Source: Nocardioides glacieisoli
Lineage (GTDB): Bacteria > Actinomycetota > Actinomycetes > Propionibacteriales > Nocardioidaceae
DNA length: 64,000 bases
Reading direction: 5' to 3'
NCBI RefSeq assembly: GCF_004137245.1
Contig: NZ_SDWS01000002.1
Coordinates: 372,001-436,000 of the forward strand
A program made the position numbers and the translations under genes. Numbering within the stretch: position 1 is the stretch's first letter; every line of letters begins with the position of its first letter. Positions 42,168-51,277 of the stretch are shown one piece after another. The notes beneath the pieces were generated by a model. That model was not told the origin of the DNA, ran no database searches, and saw nothing but the letters and a program-made list of their open reading frames with translations.

Positions 42168-43574
42168 CTAGGAGAGGCCGGCAGCCTGCTCCAGCGCCCT
42201 GAGCTCGTCGTCGAGGTACTGCAGCAGCACCTGGAGGTGCGGGACGGTGCGACGGCAGCCGGTGAGGCCGAAGCACATCTTGCCGTCATAGGAGGTGCAG
42301 GTGATGTTGAGCGCCATCCCGTTGATCGGGATCGACAGGGGATAGGTGCCGGTGAGCTTCGCGCCGTTCCAGTAGTGCGTTGTGCGCGGGCCGGGGACGT
42401 TGCTGACGATGAGGTTGTACGGCGGCCGCACGACGCCCGACATCCGCAGGGCCGGACCGAGGATGGCCGGCGCCTGGCCGAGGGCGCTCATCGCGAGGAT
42501 CTGCGCGGGGGTCATCGAGGAGAGGACCTCCTTGCCGTCCTTCATCGAGCGGTTGATCGCGGACAGGCGCTGCGCTGGGTCGGGCAGGTGGGTGCCGAGC
42601 TGCACCATGACCGCCCCGACGGCGTTGCCGCCCTCGGCGGACGCGAGGCCCGACTGCTTGGCGTTGAGGCCCACCGGGACCATCGAGACGAGCGTGGTGT
42701 CGGGCAGCGCGTCGAGCTCGGCGAGGTAGGTGCGCATCGCGCCGCTCACCATCGCCAGCACGACGTCGTTGATCGTGGTGCCGGTGGCCTTGCCGACGCC
42801 GCGCAAGCGCTCGATGGGCCAGTCCTGCGCGGCGAAGCGGCGCGAACCGGTGATGTTCTGGTTGAGGATCGTGCGCGGTGCGTAGAGCGAGAGCGCGGAC
42901 GTCTCGTTGCGCACCGACTTGTTGAGGGTGCGGATCAGCGCGCCGGGCATCCCGGCGGCCTCGGACGCCAGCGCGAGCGCCGTACGCACCGTGGCGGCCG
43001 AGACGTCGGACAGCGAGGCACCGCCGTCGGACGGCGGCTCCTCCCGCGGCGCCCGCGGGCGCATCGCCCACGGGGCGGGCATGTTGCGCTCGTCGGGGTC
43101 GGTCGAGAGCACGCTGGCGAGCAGCCGCATCGCCGAGACGCCGTCGACGAGGGCGTGGTGGGTCTTGGTGTACATCGCGACGCGGTTGTCGCGCAGGCCC
43201 TCGATGACGGTGGCCTCCCAGAGCGGTCGTTCCCAGGCGAGCCGGGTGCTGTGCAGGCGCGAGCAGAGCTCGAGCAGCTCGCGGATCCGGCCGGGCTTGG
43301 GCAGTGCGCTGTGGCGGACGTGGTGCTCGATGTCGAACTGCTCGTCGGGCTGCCACACCAGCTGGCCGGCCGTGCGCGCGGAGCGGTGCGGGTGCTTGAG
43401 GAAGAGCGGGGCGATCTCCTCGACGTCGCGCATCTGCTCGTACATCTCGCGGACGTAGTTGCGACCCGCACCCTCGGGCTTCTCGAAGAGCTGGAGCCCA
43501 CCGACGTGCATCGGCATGTTGCGGTTCTCGGCGAGCAGGAAGCCCGTCGCAGTCGGGTCGATCGGGTTGACCAC
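42168..43574 (-). CDS. Wax ester synthase/diacylglycerol acyltransferase (WS/DGAT)
   Basis: The product has 468 residues, the normal size. The acyltransferase motif H139-H140-x3-D144-G145 is intact, the N-terminus reads GFLLAENRNMPMHVGGLQLF as in this family, and a C-terminal NVPGPRTTHYWNGAKL segment is present. The enzyme uses acyl-CoA to esterify diacylglycerol or fatty alcohol, producing storage lipids. GTG 43574 follows GGAGGAG with 5 nt spacing, which settles the start although the frame is open further. It stands alone between the repeat cluster and the ligase gene. Confidence 0.93.
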   Translation of the reverse strand: MVNPIDPTATGFLLAENRNMPMHVGGLQLFEKPEGAGRNYVREMYEQMRDVEEIAPLFLKHPHRSARTAGQLVWQPDEQFDIEHHVRHSALPKPGRIRELLELCSRLHSTRLAWERPLWEATVIEGLRDNRVAMYTKTHHALVDGVSAMRLLASVLSTDPDERNMPAPWAMRPRAPREEPPSDGGASLSDVSAATVRTALALASEAAGMPGALIRTLNKSVRNETSALSLYAPRTILNQNITGSRRFAAQDWPIERLRGVGKATGTTINDVVLAMVSGAMRTYLAELDALPDTTLVSMVPVGLNAKQSGLASAEGGNAVGAVMVQLGTHLPDPAQRLSAINRSMKDGKEVLSSMTPAQILAMSALGQAPAILGPALRMSGVVRPPYNLIVSNVPGPRTTHYWNGAKLTGTYPLSIPINGMALNITCTSYDGKMCFGLTGCRRTVPHLQVLLQYLDDELRALEQAAGLS

Positions 43575-43664
43575 TGGTTCTCCTCCGCCACTTCCCCCCG
43601 GGTGAGGGCGTCCGGGCATCCTCTCGCCCCGTGACGACTGCCACAAGGGAGGGAGGTGGACGTC

Positions 43665-44798
43665 TCAGACGTGGAGCGAGTGGTCGAGCTCGGCGACCAG
43701 TGCGTCGACCACCGCGACCAGGTCGCCTCCCGACTCGTGTGCGACAGCGCGCTGGCGCTGGTAGGACGCACCGCGCGTCGGGATGTCGGAGACGGTGCGC
43801 AGCTCGGCCTCGCACCCGAGCCTCCGGGCCACCGGCGTGAGCCGCTCGAGCAGGTCGTCGAGGTCATCGGTCACAAGCCGCTCTCGGTTGCGGTCGTCGA
43901 GGATGACGATGGCGTCGAGGCCGTAGCGCGCGGCGCGCCACTTGTTCTCCTGCACCTGCCACGGCGGCATCGTCGGGAGCGCCTCACCGGCGGCGAGCCG
44001 GGTGTCGAGGTCGACGACGAGGCAGTGGACGAGCGCAGTGAGGGCGGCGATCTCACCGAGGTCGGACATCCCGTCACAGACCCGGTGCTCGAGGGTGCCG
44101 AGGTGCGGCGCGGGCCGCAGGTCCCAGCGCACGTCGGCCATCGAGTCGATGATCCCGGTCGTGGTCTGGTCGTCGATGCACTTCTCGAACTCGGCCCAGG
44201 TGTCGAAGGTGAACGGCAACCCGGCGGTCGGGAGCTGCTGGAACATCAGCGCCCGGTTGGAGGCGTAGCCGGTGTCCTGGCCCGCCCAGATCGGCGAGCT
44301 GGCCGAGAGGGCGAGGAGATGGGGGTACGTCGTCAGCATCGACGCCAGGACCGGCATCACCCGGTCACGCTCGGGCATGCCGACGTGCACGTGGACGCCC
44401 CAGATCAGCATCTGGCGACCCCACCACTGGGTGCGGTTGATGAGCTCGGCGTAGCGGTGGCCGTCGGTCAGCTGCTGGTGGGACCAGTCGGCGAACGGGT
44501 GCGAGCCGGCGCCCATCAGGTCGACCCCGAGCTCGCGGGCCGCGGGAGCGACGACCGCGAGGGTGTCGCGGAGGTCGGTCACCGCCTCGCCGACGGTGTC
44601 GCAGATCCCGGTCACGATCTCGACCGTGTTGCGCAGCAGCTCCTTGTGCAGGCGGCTCGGGTCGTCGAGGCGTCCGCCGGCCAGCTCGTGCAGCTCGGAG
44701 CCGCTGCTGACGAGGTCGCGGCTGACCCGGTCGACGAGCATCAGCTCCCACTCCACGCCGAGCGTGGGCTCGGGTGAGGCGTGGAAGTCGATGCGCAT
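43665..44798 (-). CDS. Carboxylate-amine ligase, YbdK family (GCS2)
   Basis: The product has 377 residues. It begins DFHASPEPTLGVEWELMLVD, with GVEWE being the ATP/substrate strand of glutamate-cysteine ligase type 2 proteins, and continues with SHPFADW, GVHVHVGMP and a QENKWRAARYG segment. Family members make gamma-glutamyl-type bonds; the exact substrate in actinobacteria is not fixed, since mycothiol replaces glutathione. The gene is preceded at 6 nt by TAGAGT and is divergent from the thrE-like gene. Confidence 0.9.
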   Translation of the reverse strand: MRIDFHASPEPTLGVEWELMLVDRVSRDLVSSGSELHELAGGRLDDPSRLHKELLRNTVEIVTGICDTVGEAVTDLRDTLAVVAPAARELGVDLMGAGSHPFADWSHQQLTDGHRYAELINRTQWWGRQMLIWGVHVHVGMPERDRVMPVLASMLTTYPHLLALSASSPIWAGQDTGYASNRALMFQQLPTAGLPFTFDTWAEFEKCIDDQTTTGIIDSMADVRWDLRPAPHLGTLEHRVCDGMSDLGEIAALTALVHCLVVDLDTRLAAGEALPTMPPWQVQENKWRAARYGLDAIVILDDRNRERLVTDDLDDLLERLTPVARRLGCEAELRTVSDIPTRGASYQRQRAVAHESGGDLVAVVDALVAELDHSLHV

Positions 44799-44804
44799 GG
44801 CTCA

Positions 44805-44810
44805 ACTCTA
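44805..44810 (-). promoter_or_regulatory. -10 hexamer TAGAGT of leaderless ligase gene
   Basis: TAGAGT ends 6 nt before ATG 44798. Confidence 0.5.
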
Positions 44811-44869
44811 GGGAGCGCGCAGCGGGGACGGATCACCCCTCTGACGGGCGGACCGTCGGCGGTGCGACC

Positions 44870-46294
44870 ATGGCTGGCGTGGACCAGCAGGACGCCCCCG
44901 AACCAGACGCAGCAGAGGCGGCCGAGCAGGCTGCCGAGGACGCCGCGGAGCGCGCGCGCGAGGTCCACCTGACCATGGATCTCTGCCTGCGGATCGGCGA
45001 GATGCTCCTGTCCTCGGGTGCTGGTGCCGCCGACGTGACGGCGACGATGCGCTCGGTCGCCGACCACCTCGACCTGCGCCAGGCCGAGATCGACGTGACC
45101 TTCACGGCCCTCTCCATGAGCTACCAGCGGACCGTGGACGACGTACCGACGCTGATGATGCGCCACGTGCAGCAGCGCGACATCGACTACGAGGACCTGA
45201 CCGCGGTCGACCACCTGGTCCGCGACATCCTCACCGACCAGTGCGACCTCTACCTCGCGCGGTCGCGGATGGCGACGATCGTCTCGCTCGGCCACGCGTT
45301 CCCGCGCTGGGCGGTGACCGTCGCGTGGTCCGTGATGGCCGCCGCCGTCGGCGTCTTCCTCGGCGGTGGTGTGGTCGTCTCGGTCGTCGCCGCGGTCTCC
45401 GCCGCGCTGATCGACCGCGTGCAGCTGGCGATGGCCCGACGGCGGCTGCCGTTCTTCTACCTGCAGGTCGCCGGCGGCACGATCGCGACCCTCCTGGCCG
45501 CCGCTGTCGCGGCGTCACCCGTCGACGTCGACCCCTCGCTCGCCGTCACCGCCAACATCATCATGCTGCTCGCCGGCATCGGCCTGATGGGAGCCGTGCA
45601 GGACGCGCTCACCGGCTTCTACCTCACCGCCAGCGCGCGCCTCATCGAGGCGATGATGGCCACGGCGGGCATCATCGCCGGCGTGGCGCTCGGCATCTCG
45701 ATCGCCGACGGCCTCGGCTTCCGGCTCGAACAGCTCGTCCCCGGCAAGCTCGGCAGCATCTCGGAGCTGCCGACGATCCTCGTCGGCGCGGCGGTGTCCG
45801 CGGCCGCGTTCAGCGTGGCGTCGTACGCCCCGCGCCGGGCCGTGCTGCCCGTCGGCCTCATCACCGCGGTCGCGGCGGCGATCTCGCAGGGCGTGGAGTA
45901 CGCCGGCTTCGGCCGGGCGGCCGCCGCGGGTGCTGCGGCGTTCTTCATCGGCCTGGTCGCCTACGCCGTCGCCGGTCGCGTGCGGGTGCCGCCGCTGGTC
46001 GTCGCGGTGCCGGCGATCGTGCCGTTCCTGCCGGGCCTCTCGATCTACCGCGGCCTGACCTTCCTGGCCGACGGCGGCTTCTTCGTCTCGCAGGGGATCC
46101 TCGCGCTGATGACCGCCATCTCGGTCGCGATCGCGCTGGCGTCCGGCGTGATCCTCGGGGAGTACGTCGCCCAGCCGCTGAAGCGCGAGGCGCGCAGGTT
46201 GGAGGGCCGGCTCGCCGGGCCCCGCCTGGTCGGTCCGTTCCGGGCGATGACCCGCGCCGAGCGGCGGGCCTTCAGGAGGTCGTCGGCCGACTGA
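44870..46294 (+). CDS. Threonine/serine exporter family protein (ThrE-like)
   Basis: The product has 474 residues. A very acidic, alanine/glutamate-rich N-terminal tail (residues 1-30) leads to the cytosolic ThrE-N domain (CLRIGEMLLSSGAGAADVTATM), then ten transmembrane helices in two groups of five, as in ThrE of Corynebacterium. It is predicted to export threonine, serine or small peptides. ATG 44870 was chosen because it begins the tail directly; in-frame codons to 44774 lie over the divergent ligase promoter. It overlaps the convergent DUF402 gene by 23 bp. Confidence 0.9.
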   Translation: MAGVDQQDAPEPDAAEAAEQAAEDAAERAREVHLTMDLCLRIGEMLLSSGAGAADVTATMRSVADHLDLRQAEIDVTFTALSMSYQRTVDDVPTLMMRHVQQRDIDYEDLTAVDHLVRDILTDQCDLYLARSRMATIVSLGHAFPRWAVTVAWSVMAAAVGVFLGGGVVVSVVAAVSAALIDRVQLAMARRRLPFFYLQVAGGTIATLLAAAVAASPVDVDPSLAVTANIIMLLAGIGLMGAVQDALTGFYLTASARLIEAMMATAGIIAGVALGISIADGLGFRLEQLVPGKLGSISELPTILVGAAVSAAAFSVASYAPRRAVLPVGLITAVAAAISQGVEYAGFGRAAAAGAAAFFIGLVAYAVAGRVRVPPLVVAVPAIVPFLPGLSIYRGLTFLADGGFFVSQGILALMTAISVAIALASGVILGEYVAQPLKREARRLEGRLAGPRLVGPFRAMTRAERRAFRRSSAD

Positions 46295-46850
46295 GCTCGG
46301 CCAGCCGGTCGAGCCAGCGCTGGGCCGTGCCGTCGTACGGCGCCCGCCGGGCGCGCACGTCCGCGAGGACCGCGTCGCAGCTGGCCTGCGCCTGCTCGAC
46401 GACGTCGGCGGGATAGCCGTAGGCCACCTGGTGCTCGGCGAACTCGTCCTCGTCGTCGACGAACACCTCGCCCGCCACCCGGCCCGCCTTCTCCGCCTCG
46501 GCGTAGACGGATGCCGGGAGCGGGTCGCGCATCCGGATCACGTCGAGGTCGAGGTCCACCGCGCGCAGCACCGTGCCGTCCCAGCGGGCCGGCGTGGCGA
46601 TGTCGACGTAGAGGTCGCACCAGATGCCGGGCGCGTGGAACGTGGCGGCGTACCACCCGTCAGGGGTCACCAGCGTGACGCAGTCGGCCTGGGAGACCAG
46701 CTCGAGGCCGGGGCGCGTGTTGACCGTGCGCTCGGGGAACCCGAGCCACTCGCCGTGCTCGTCGGACCCGAGGTGGATGCCGTCGAACTCCCAGTGCGGC
46801 CGGTCGCCCCACTTCGTCATCTCGACGCGGATCGGGGTCCCAGGCTCCAT
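46272..46850 (-). CDS. DUF402 domain protein
   Basis: The product has 192 residues. The DUF402 barrel is recognisable by GEWLGFPERTV, TPDGWYAATFHAPGIWCDLYVDIATP and VDLDLDVIRMRD. Relatives such as the FomD-like proteins and nucleoside diphosphatases bind divalent metal and hydrolyse phosphoanhydrides; the acidic cluster DVIRMRD...DEDEFAEH fits. Substrate is unknown. A leaderless promoter TAGGGT lies 6 nt upstream. Confidence 0.82.
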   Translation of the reverse strand: MEPGTPIRVEMTKWGDRPHWEFDGIHLGSDEHGEWLGFPERTVNTRPGLELVSQADCVTLVTPDGWYAATFHAPGIWCDLYVDIATPARWDGTVLRAVDLDLDVIRMRDPLPASVYAEAEKAGRVAGEVFVDDEDEFAEHQVAYGYPADVVEQAQASCDAVLADVRARRAPYDGTAQRWLDRLAELSRPTTS

Positions 46851-46856
46851 GCCCCG

Positions 46857-46862
46857 ACCCTA
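46857..46862 (-). promoter_or_regulatory. -10 hexamer TAGGGT of leaderless DUF402 gene
   Basis: TAGGGT ends 6 nt before ATG 46850, just downstream of the histidine kinase stop codon. Confidence 0.5.
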
Positions 46863-46864
46863 GG

Positions 46865-48277
46865 TCAGCGGGGGAGGTTGACGGTGACGGTGGTGTTGCC
46901 CAGGCTGGTGTCGAGGGAGACCGCGCCACCGTGGGCGGCGACGATGGCCTCGACGAGGGAGAGGCCGAGACCGGCGCCGCCGGCGCGGGTGCGGGCGGCA
47001 TCACCGCGGACGAAGCGCTCGAAGGCGCGAGGGGCCAGGTCGGGCGGGAAGCCCGGTCCGTCGTCGTGGACGGTGAAGCCGGATGCGGTGCCAGTCACCG
47101 TGACGGTGCTGCCGGCCGGGGTGTACTTGCGGGCGTTGGTCAGGAGGTTCGTCACGACCTGGTGCAGCCGCGCCTCGTCGCCGGGGACGGTGAGCGGCGC
47201 GTCGGGCAGGGACAACCGCCACTGGTGGTCGGGGTCGACCACGCGGGCGTCGTTCACCGCCTCGAGCAGCAGCCGGGAGAGGTCGACCGGGGTGCGCTCG
47301 AGCGGCCGCCCGGAGTCGAGGCGCGCGAGCAGGAGCAGGTCCTCGACGAGCCCGGTCATCCGTGCCGACTCGGTCTCGACCTTGGCGAGCGCGGTGGGGG
47401 TCGTCTCAGGGCGGTTGCGGGCCAGCTCGGTGTAGCCGGCGATCGTCGCCAGGGGCGTACGCAGCTCGTGCGAGGCGTCGGCGACGAACTGGCGCACCTG
47501 CTGCTCGCTGCGGTGCCGCTGGTCGAGGGACGCCTCGACGTGGTCGAGCATCGCGTTGAGCGCCGCGCCGACCTGGCCGACCTCGGTGCGCTCGTCGGTG
47601 AGGCGCGCGGGCACCCGCTCGGACAGGTCGATCTCGCCGGACGCGAGGGGGAGCTCGGCGACGCGGTGGGCGGTGCCCGCCACCTCGCGCAGGGGCGCCA
47701 GCTGACGGCGTACGACGAACAGGCCGGCGGCTGCCGCACCGGCCACGCCGAGGAGGGTGGCGAGCAGCTCCCACCGCACCAGGGACTCGATCGTCTCGTC
47801 CACCTCGCCGACCGGCAGCCCGGCGACCACGCGCGGACTTCCCTCGCTCGTGGCCATCACGCGGTAGCTGCCCATGTCCGGCAGGGCGACCGTGTGCACA
47901 CGACCGTCGGTGGGCACGTCCTCGAGGATCGCCAGGGCGTCGGCGGACAGGGGCTCGAAGTCGGCCGGCCCCCGGCCCCCGTCCGCGATCAGGTCGCCGT
48001 CGGCGTAGTCGGCGTAGAACATCGCCATCACCGTGCCGACCCGTTGGCCCCTGCCCTCGCGCTCGTCGGGTTCGTCGCGTTCGACGCGGAAGTTGATCGG
48101 CGGTGCTGCATACGACCGTCCCAGCGCACCGCGTACGTCGTCGTCGAGCTGGCCGTAGAGGTAGCCGCGCATGGCCAACGTCGTCGTCAGGGCGATCAGC
48201 AGCGCGGCGACCGCGACCAGCAGCACCGCGACCGCGACCAGGCGGGCGGTCAGCGTGCGAGGCAGGGCGACCCTCAC
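46865..48277 (-). CDS. Sensor histidine kinase (OmpR-partner type)
   Basis: The product has 470 residues. Transmembrane helices at about 11-35 and 180-203 enclose an extracytoplasmic sensor loop of 145 residues. HAMP (205-260), a HisKA box SHELRTPLATIAGYTE near 278, and a HATPase domain with NLLTNARKYTP, DDGPGF and GAGLGLSLV follow. The GTG start overlaps the response regulator stop by 4 nt (GTGA), the regulator being first in the operon. The stimulus is unknown; the pair resembles MprAB/TrcRS-type systems in layout only. Confidence 0.92.
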   Translation of the reverse strand: MRVALPRTLTARLVAVAVLLVAVAALLIALTTTLAMRGYLYGQLDDDVRGALGRSYAAPPINFRVERDEPDEREGRGQRVGTVMAMFYADYADGDLIADGGRGPADFEPLSADALAILEDVPTDGRVHTVALPDMGSYRVMATSEGSPRVVAGLPVGEVDETIESLVRWELLATLLGVAGAAAAGLFVVRRQLAPLREVAGTAHRVAELPLASGEIDLSERVPARLTDERTEVGQVGAALNAMLDHVEASLDQRHRSEQQVRQFVADASHELRTPLATIAGYTELARNRPETTPTALAKVETESARMTGLVEDLLLLARLDSGRPLERTPVDLSRLLLEAVNDARVVDPDHQWRLSLPDAPLTVPGDEARLHQVVTNLLTNARKYTPAGSTVTVTGTASGFTVHDDGPGFPPDLAPRAFERFVRGDAARTRAGGAGLGLSLVEAIVAAHGGAVSLDTSLGNTTVTVNLPR

Positions 48278-48987
48278 GGCGCCGGCTTCAGGACGTAGCC
48301 CGCGCCGCGCATCGTGTGGATCATCGGGTCGCGGCCGGCGTCGATCTTCTTGCGGAGGTAGGAGATGTAGAGCTCGACGACGTTGGCCTGCCCGCCGAAG
48401 TCGTACTGCCACACGCGGTCGAGGATCTGCGCCTTGCTGAGCACGCGGCGCGGGTTGCGCATCAGGAAGCGCAGCAGCTCGAACTCGGTGGCCGTCAGGC
48501 CGATCTCGGTGCCGGCGCGGTGCACCTCGTGGCTGTCCTCGTCGAGCGTCAGGTCGCCGACGACGAGCACGTTGCCCGCATCGGCCTGGGCGGCGCTGCC
48601 CCCGCGCCGGATCAGCCCACGCAGCCGTGCGACGACCTCCTCGAGGGAGAAGGGCTTGGTGACGTAGTCGTCGCCGCCTGCGGTCAGGCCGGCGATCCGG
48701 TCCTCGACGGCGTCCTTGGCGGTGAGGAACAGGACGGGTACGTCGCTGCCGTCGGCGCGCATCCGGCGCAGCACCTCGAGACCGTCGAAGTCGGGCAGCA
48801 TGATGTCGAGCACGACAGCGTCGGGCCGGAAGTCGCGCGCGGTGGAGACCGCATCGGTGCCGGTGTGGGCCATCGCGAGGTCCCAGCCCTCGTAGCGCAG
48901 CGCCATCGCCAGCAGCTCGGCGATGTTGACCTCGTCGTCGACGACGAGGACGCGCACGGGGGAGCCGTCGGGGCGAACAAGGACCAT
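48274..48987 (-). CDS. OmpR-family response regulator
   Basis: The product has 237 residues. Receiver domain: VLVVDDEVNI near residue 14, phosphoacceptor Asp in VVLDIMLPDF near 60, and the lysine in DDYVTKPFSL near 110. The C-terminal winged-helix domain ends with VVELYISYLRKKID and IHTMRGAGYVLK. It is expressed with the downstream kinase and probably autoregulates. CAGGAT lies 6 nt before the ATG. Confidence 0.94.
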   Translation of the reverse strand: MVLVRPDGSPVRVLVVDDEVNIAELLAMALRYEGWDLAMAHTGTDAVSTARDFRPDAVVLDIMLPDFDGLEVLRRMRADGSDVPVLFLTAKDAVEDRIAGLTAGGDDYVTKPFSLEEVVARLRGLIRRGGSAAQADAGNVLVVGDLTLDEDSHEVHRAGTEIGLTATEFELLRFLMRNPRRVLSKAQILDRVWQYDFGGQANVVELYISYLRKKIDAGRDPMIHTMRGAGYVLKPAP

Positions 48988-49045
48988 GCCCGCATCCTGC
49001 CGCCGATTCCTGTGGAGTTCCTGTGCGACACCTGTCCGGTCCCGG

Positions 49046-50194
49046 TCAGTGTCGGTTGAGTCGGGCAGCCTGCTTGGTCAGGTGGGTCCTCTCGGCCGCA
49101 CTGGTCGCGAGGGCGGCCGCCTCGGCGTAGAGCCGTGCGGCTGCGGCGAGGTCGCCCTCCTTCTCGTGGAGGTACGCCGACACGGCCCGGTGGCGCGGCA
49201 GCGCGGGGTCGACCTCGGCGAGGGCGGCGAGCCCGGCGCGGGCACCGTCGGCCTCACCCACCGCCACCGCCCGGTTGAGCCGCACGACCGGACTGCCGGT
49301 CAGGGCCAGCAGCTCGTCGTACCACTGCACGACCTGCACCCAGTCGGTCTCCGCCGCCGTCGGGGCGTCGGCGTGCAGGGCGGCGATCGCGGCCTGGAGC
49401 TGGAACTCGCCGCGCCGCTCGCGGGCGAGCGCGGCCTGGAGGACGTCGACGCCCTCCTCGACCAGGGCGGTGTCCCACAGGTCGCGGTCCTGCTCGGCGA
49501 GCGGCACGAGCGTGCCGTCCGCGCGCAACCGGGCGGGACGCCGCGCGTGGTGGAGCAGCATCAGGGCGAGCAGCCCGTCCGTCTCGGGATCGGTCGCGAG
49601 GGACGCCAGCTCGCGCGTCAGCCGGATCGCCTCGGCGGCGAGGTCGACGTCGCCGGAGTAGCCCTCGTTGAAGACCAGGTAGAGCACCCGCCGCACGGTC
49701 GCGAGGTCACCGGGACGGTCGAACGACTCGCCCGACACCGTCCGCTTCGCCCGGCTGATCCGCTGCGCCATCGTCGCCTCGGGCACCAGGTAGGCCTCGG
49801 CCACCTGCCGCGTCGTCAGGCCGGCGACTGCCCGCAACGTCAGCGCGACGGCGGACGCCGGTGTGAGCGCGGGGTGCGCGCAGAGGAAGAAGATGCGCAG
49901 CGTGTCGTCGGCCGACCCTACCGGGCCGGCGCCGGGCTCGGCGTCGACCGCCTCCTCGCGCCGCTGCCGCGCCGCCCCGGACCGTACGCCGTCGAGGAAC
50001 CGCCGCCACGCCACGGTGACCAGCCAGCCCTTCGGGTCGCGCGGCGGGTCTTCCGGCCACGTCCTGACCGCCTCGACCAGCGCGTCCTGCACGGCGTCCT
50101 CGGCCGCCGCGAAGTCTGCTCCGCGGCGGACGAGGACGCCGATGACCGACGGGACCAGCGGCCGCAGCGTCGCCTCGTCGAACGGGTCGGGCAC
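49046..50194 (-). CDS. ECF42-type RNA polymerase sigma factor
   Basis: The product has 382 residues, much longer than ordinary ECF factors. The sigma2 part contains DAVQDALVEAVRTWP, the sigma4 part GLTTRQVAEAYLVPEATMAQRISRAKRTV, and a C-terminal helical extension (residues 180-382, DUF6596 and TPR-like) ends in LTKQAARLN. This layout is that of group ECF42, whose members are encoded beside DGPF (YCII) proteins; such a gene is directly upstream here, 7 bp away. The C-terminal domain is thought to regulate activity in place of an anti-sigma factor. Confidence 0.9.
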   Translation of the reverse strand: MPDPFDEATLRPLVPSVIGVLVRRGADFAAAEDAVQDALVEAVRTWPEDPPRDPKGWLVTVAWRRFLDGVRSGAARQRREEAVDAEPGAGPVGSADDTLRIFFLCAHPALTPASAVALTLRAVAGLTTRQVAEAYLVPEATMAQRISRAKRTVSGESFDRPGDLATVRRVLYLVFNEGYSGDVDLAAEAIRLTRELASLATDPETDGLLALMLLHHARRPARLRADGTLVPLAEQDRDLWDTALVEEGVDVLQAALARERRGEFQLQAAIAALHADAPTAAETDWVQVVQWYDELLALTGSPVVRLNRAVAVGEADGARAGLAALAEVDPALPRHRAVSAYLHEKEGDLAAAARLYAEAAALATSAAERTHLTKQAARLNRH

Positions 50195-50201
50195 GACCCG
50201 G

Positions 50202-50609
50202 TCAGTCCCCGGTCGCGGTGGGCGCGCCGTAGAAGGGGCGCACCTCGAGCCACTCGTGGATCGGCTTGCCGCCCGCGCCCGGCGCGAGCGACAGCTCCCC
50301 GGCCAGCGCGATCGCGCGGTCCCAGCCGTCGACGTCGACGACGTACCACCCGGCGATGAGGTCCTTGGTCTCGGCGAACGGCCCGTCGGTGATCGGCTGG
50401 CCCTGCTCGTCGCCGCGGACGAACGCGCCCTCCGGCGACAGCGCCTGGGCGTCGACGAACTCGCCCTCGGCCTCGAGGCGCTTGCCGAAGTCGTCCATGA
50501 ACGTCATGTGCGCGTCGACCTCCTCCGGCGTCCACTGGTCCATCGGGACGTCGTTGACGGTGGCCGGGGCGCTGCCGCGGTAGTGCTTGAGGATGAGGTA
50601 CTTCGGCAT
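50202..50609 (-). CDS. DGPF/YCII-domain protein, partner of ECF42
   Basis: The product has 135 residues. It carries the YCII-related fold with the signature TDGPFAETKDLIAGWYVVDVDG, and starts MPKYLILKHYRG. DGPF proteins are typical targets and neighbours of ECF42 sigma factors. A GGAGA ribosome site lies 6 nt before ATG 50609. Sigma factor and DGPF gene almost certainly form one operon. Confidence 0.93.
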   Translation of the reverse strand: MPKYLILKHYRGSAPATVNDVPMDQWTPEEVDAHMTFMDDFGKRLEAEGEFVDAQALSPEGAFVRGDEQGQPITDGPFAETKDLIAGWYVVDVDGWDRAIALAGELSLAPGAGGKPIHEWLEVRPFYGAPTATGD

Positions 50610-50706
50610 CTCGGATCTCCTTGTCAGGTGCGGCCCATTGTGGCCGCGTCCACACCGGGGACGGAGCGGGGCGCGGGTTCTCGACATCGAACGAGAGAAA
50701 GGTTCC

Positions 50707-50733
50707 CAACCGATCTGTCGTGCCGTCCGTCTG
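50707..50733 (+). promoter_or_regulatory. ECF-type promoter CAACC-N16-CGTCTG
   Basis: CAACC (50707-50711) and CGTCTG (50728-50733) are 16 bp apart and lie 37 bp before the SigE-like gene. This resembles ECF promoters (-35 with AAC, -10 with CGTC) and would allow autoregulation. Confidence 0.4.
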
Positions 50734-50770
50734 ACAAGTGAGACTGGCGGCACCGAGGGGGGACGAGCAG

Positions 50771-51277
50771 ATGGGCGATCGCGACGCCGAGTTCACGGCG
50801 TACGTCGTGCAGCGGCGCCCGCAGCTCTATCGCCTCGCCTTCCTGCTGTGCAGCGACGCCCACCGGGCCGAGGACATCGTGCAGGTGGCTCTCGCCAAGC
50901 TCTACGGCGCGTGGGACCGGGCGTCCCGGATGGACGGGATCGATGCCTACACCCGCCGGATCGTGGTCAACAGCCACCTCGACGACACTCGCCGGCCGTG
51001 GCGTCGCGAGCGGACGAAGGAGGTCGAGCAGCTCGACGGCCCGGCCGCCGTCCCGCTCGGGATCGAGGAGACCGATGCCCTCTGGTCGGCCCTGCGCGGC
51101 CTGCCCGAGGGGCAGCGTCGGGTCGTGGTGCTGCGCCACTACTGGGGCCTGTCGGTCGAGGAGACGGCACGCGACCTCGGCATCAGCACCGGCACCGTCA
51201 AGAGCCAGAGCTCGCTCGCCATCCACCATCTCCGCCGGGTCCTCGACCCGGCCCCCAGCGCGGGAGAACGCAGATGA
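50771..51277 (+). CDS. SigE-family ECF RNA polymerase sigma factor
   Basis: The product has 168 residues. Sigma2 region: LYRLAFLLCSDAHRAEDIVQVALAKLYGAW; sigma4 region: LPEGQRRVVVLRHYWGLSVEETARDLGISTGTVKSQ. This is the SigE-like (SigL/SigM-type) group common in actinobacteria. A GAGGGGGGA ribosome site precedes ATG 50771. Its stop overlaps the downstream membrane protein gene by ATGA, which is the usual place for a cognate regulator. Confidence 0.92.
   Translation: MGDRDAEFTAYVVQRRPQLYRLAFLLCSDAHRAEDIVQVALAKLYGAWDRASRMDGIDAYTRRIVVNSHLDDTRRPWRRERTKEVEQLDGPAAVPLGIEETDALWSALRGLPEGQRRVVVLRHYWGLSVEETARDLGISTGTVKSQSSLAIHHLRRVLDPAPSAGERR

Noticed and set aside
42168..43815. Longer start for the WS/DGAT gene up to 43646 or further
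   Set aside because: GGAGGAG with 5-nt spacing before GTG 43574 and the family N-terminus at that point make the shorter start clearly better.
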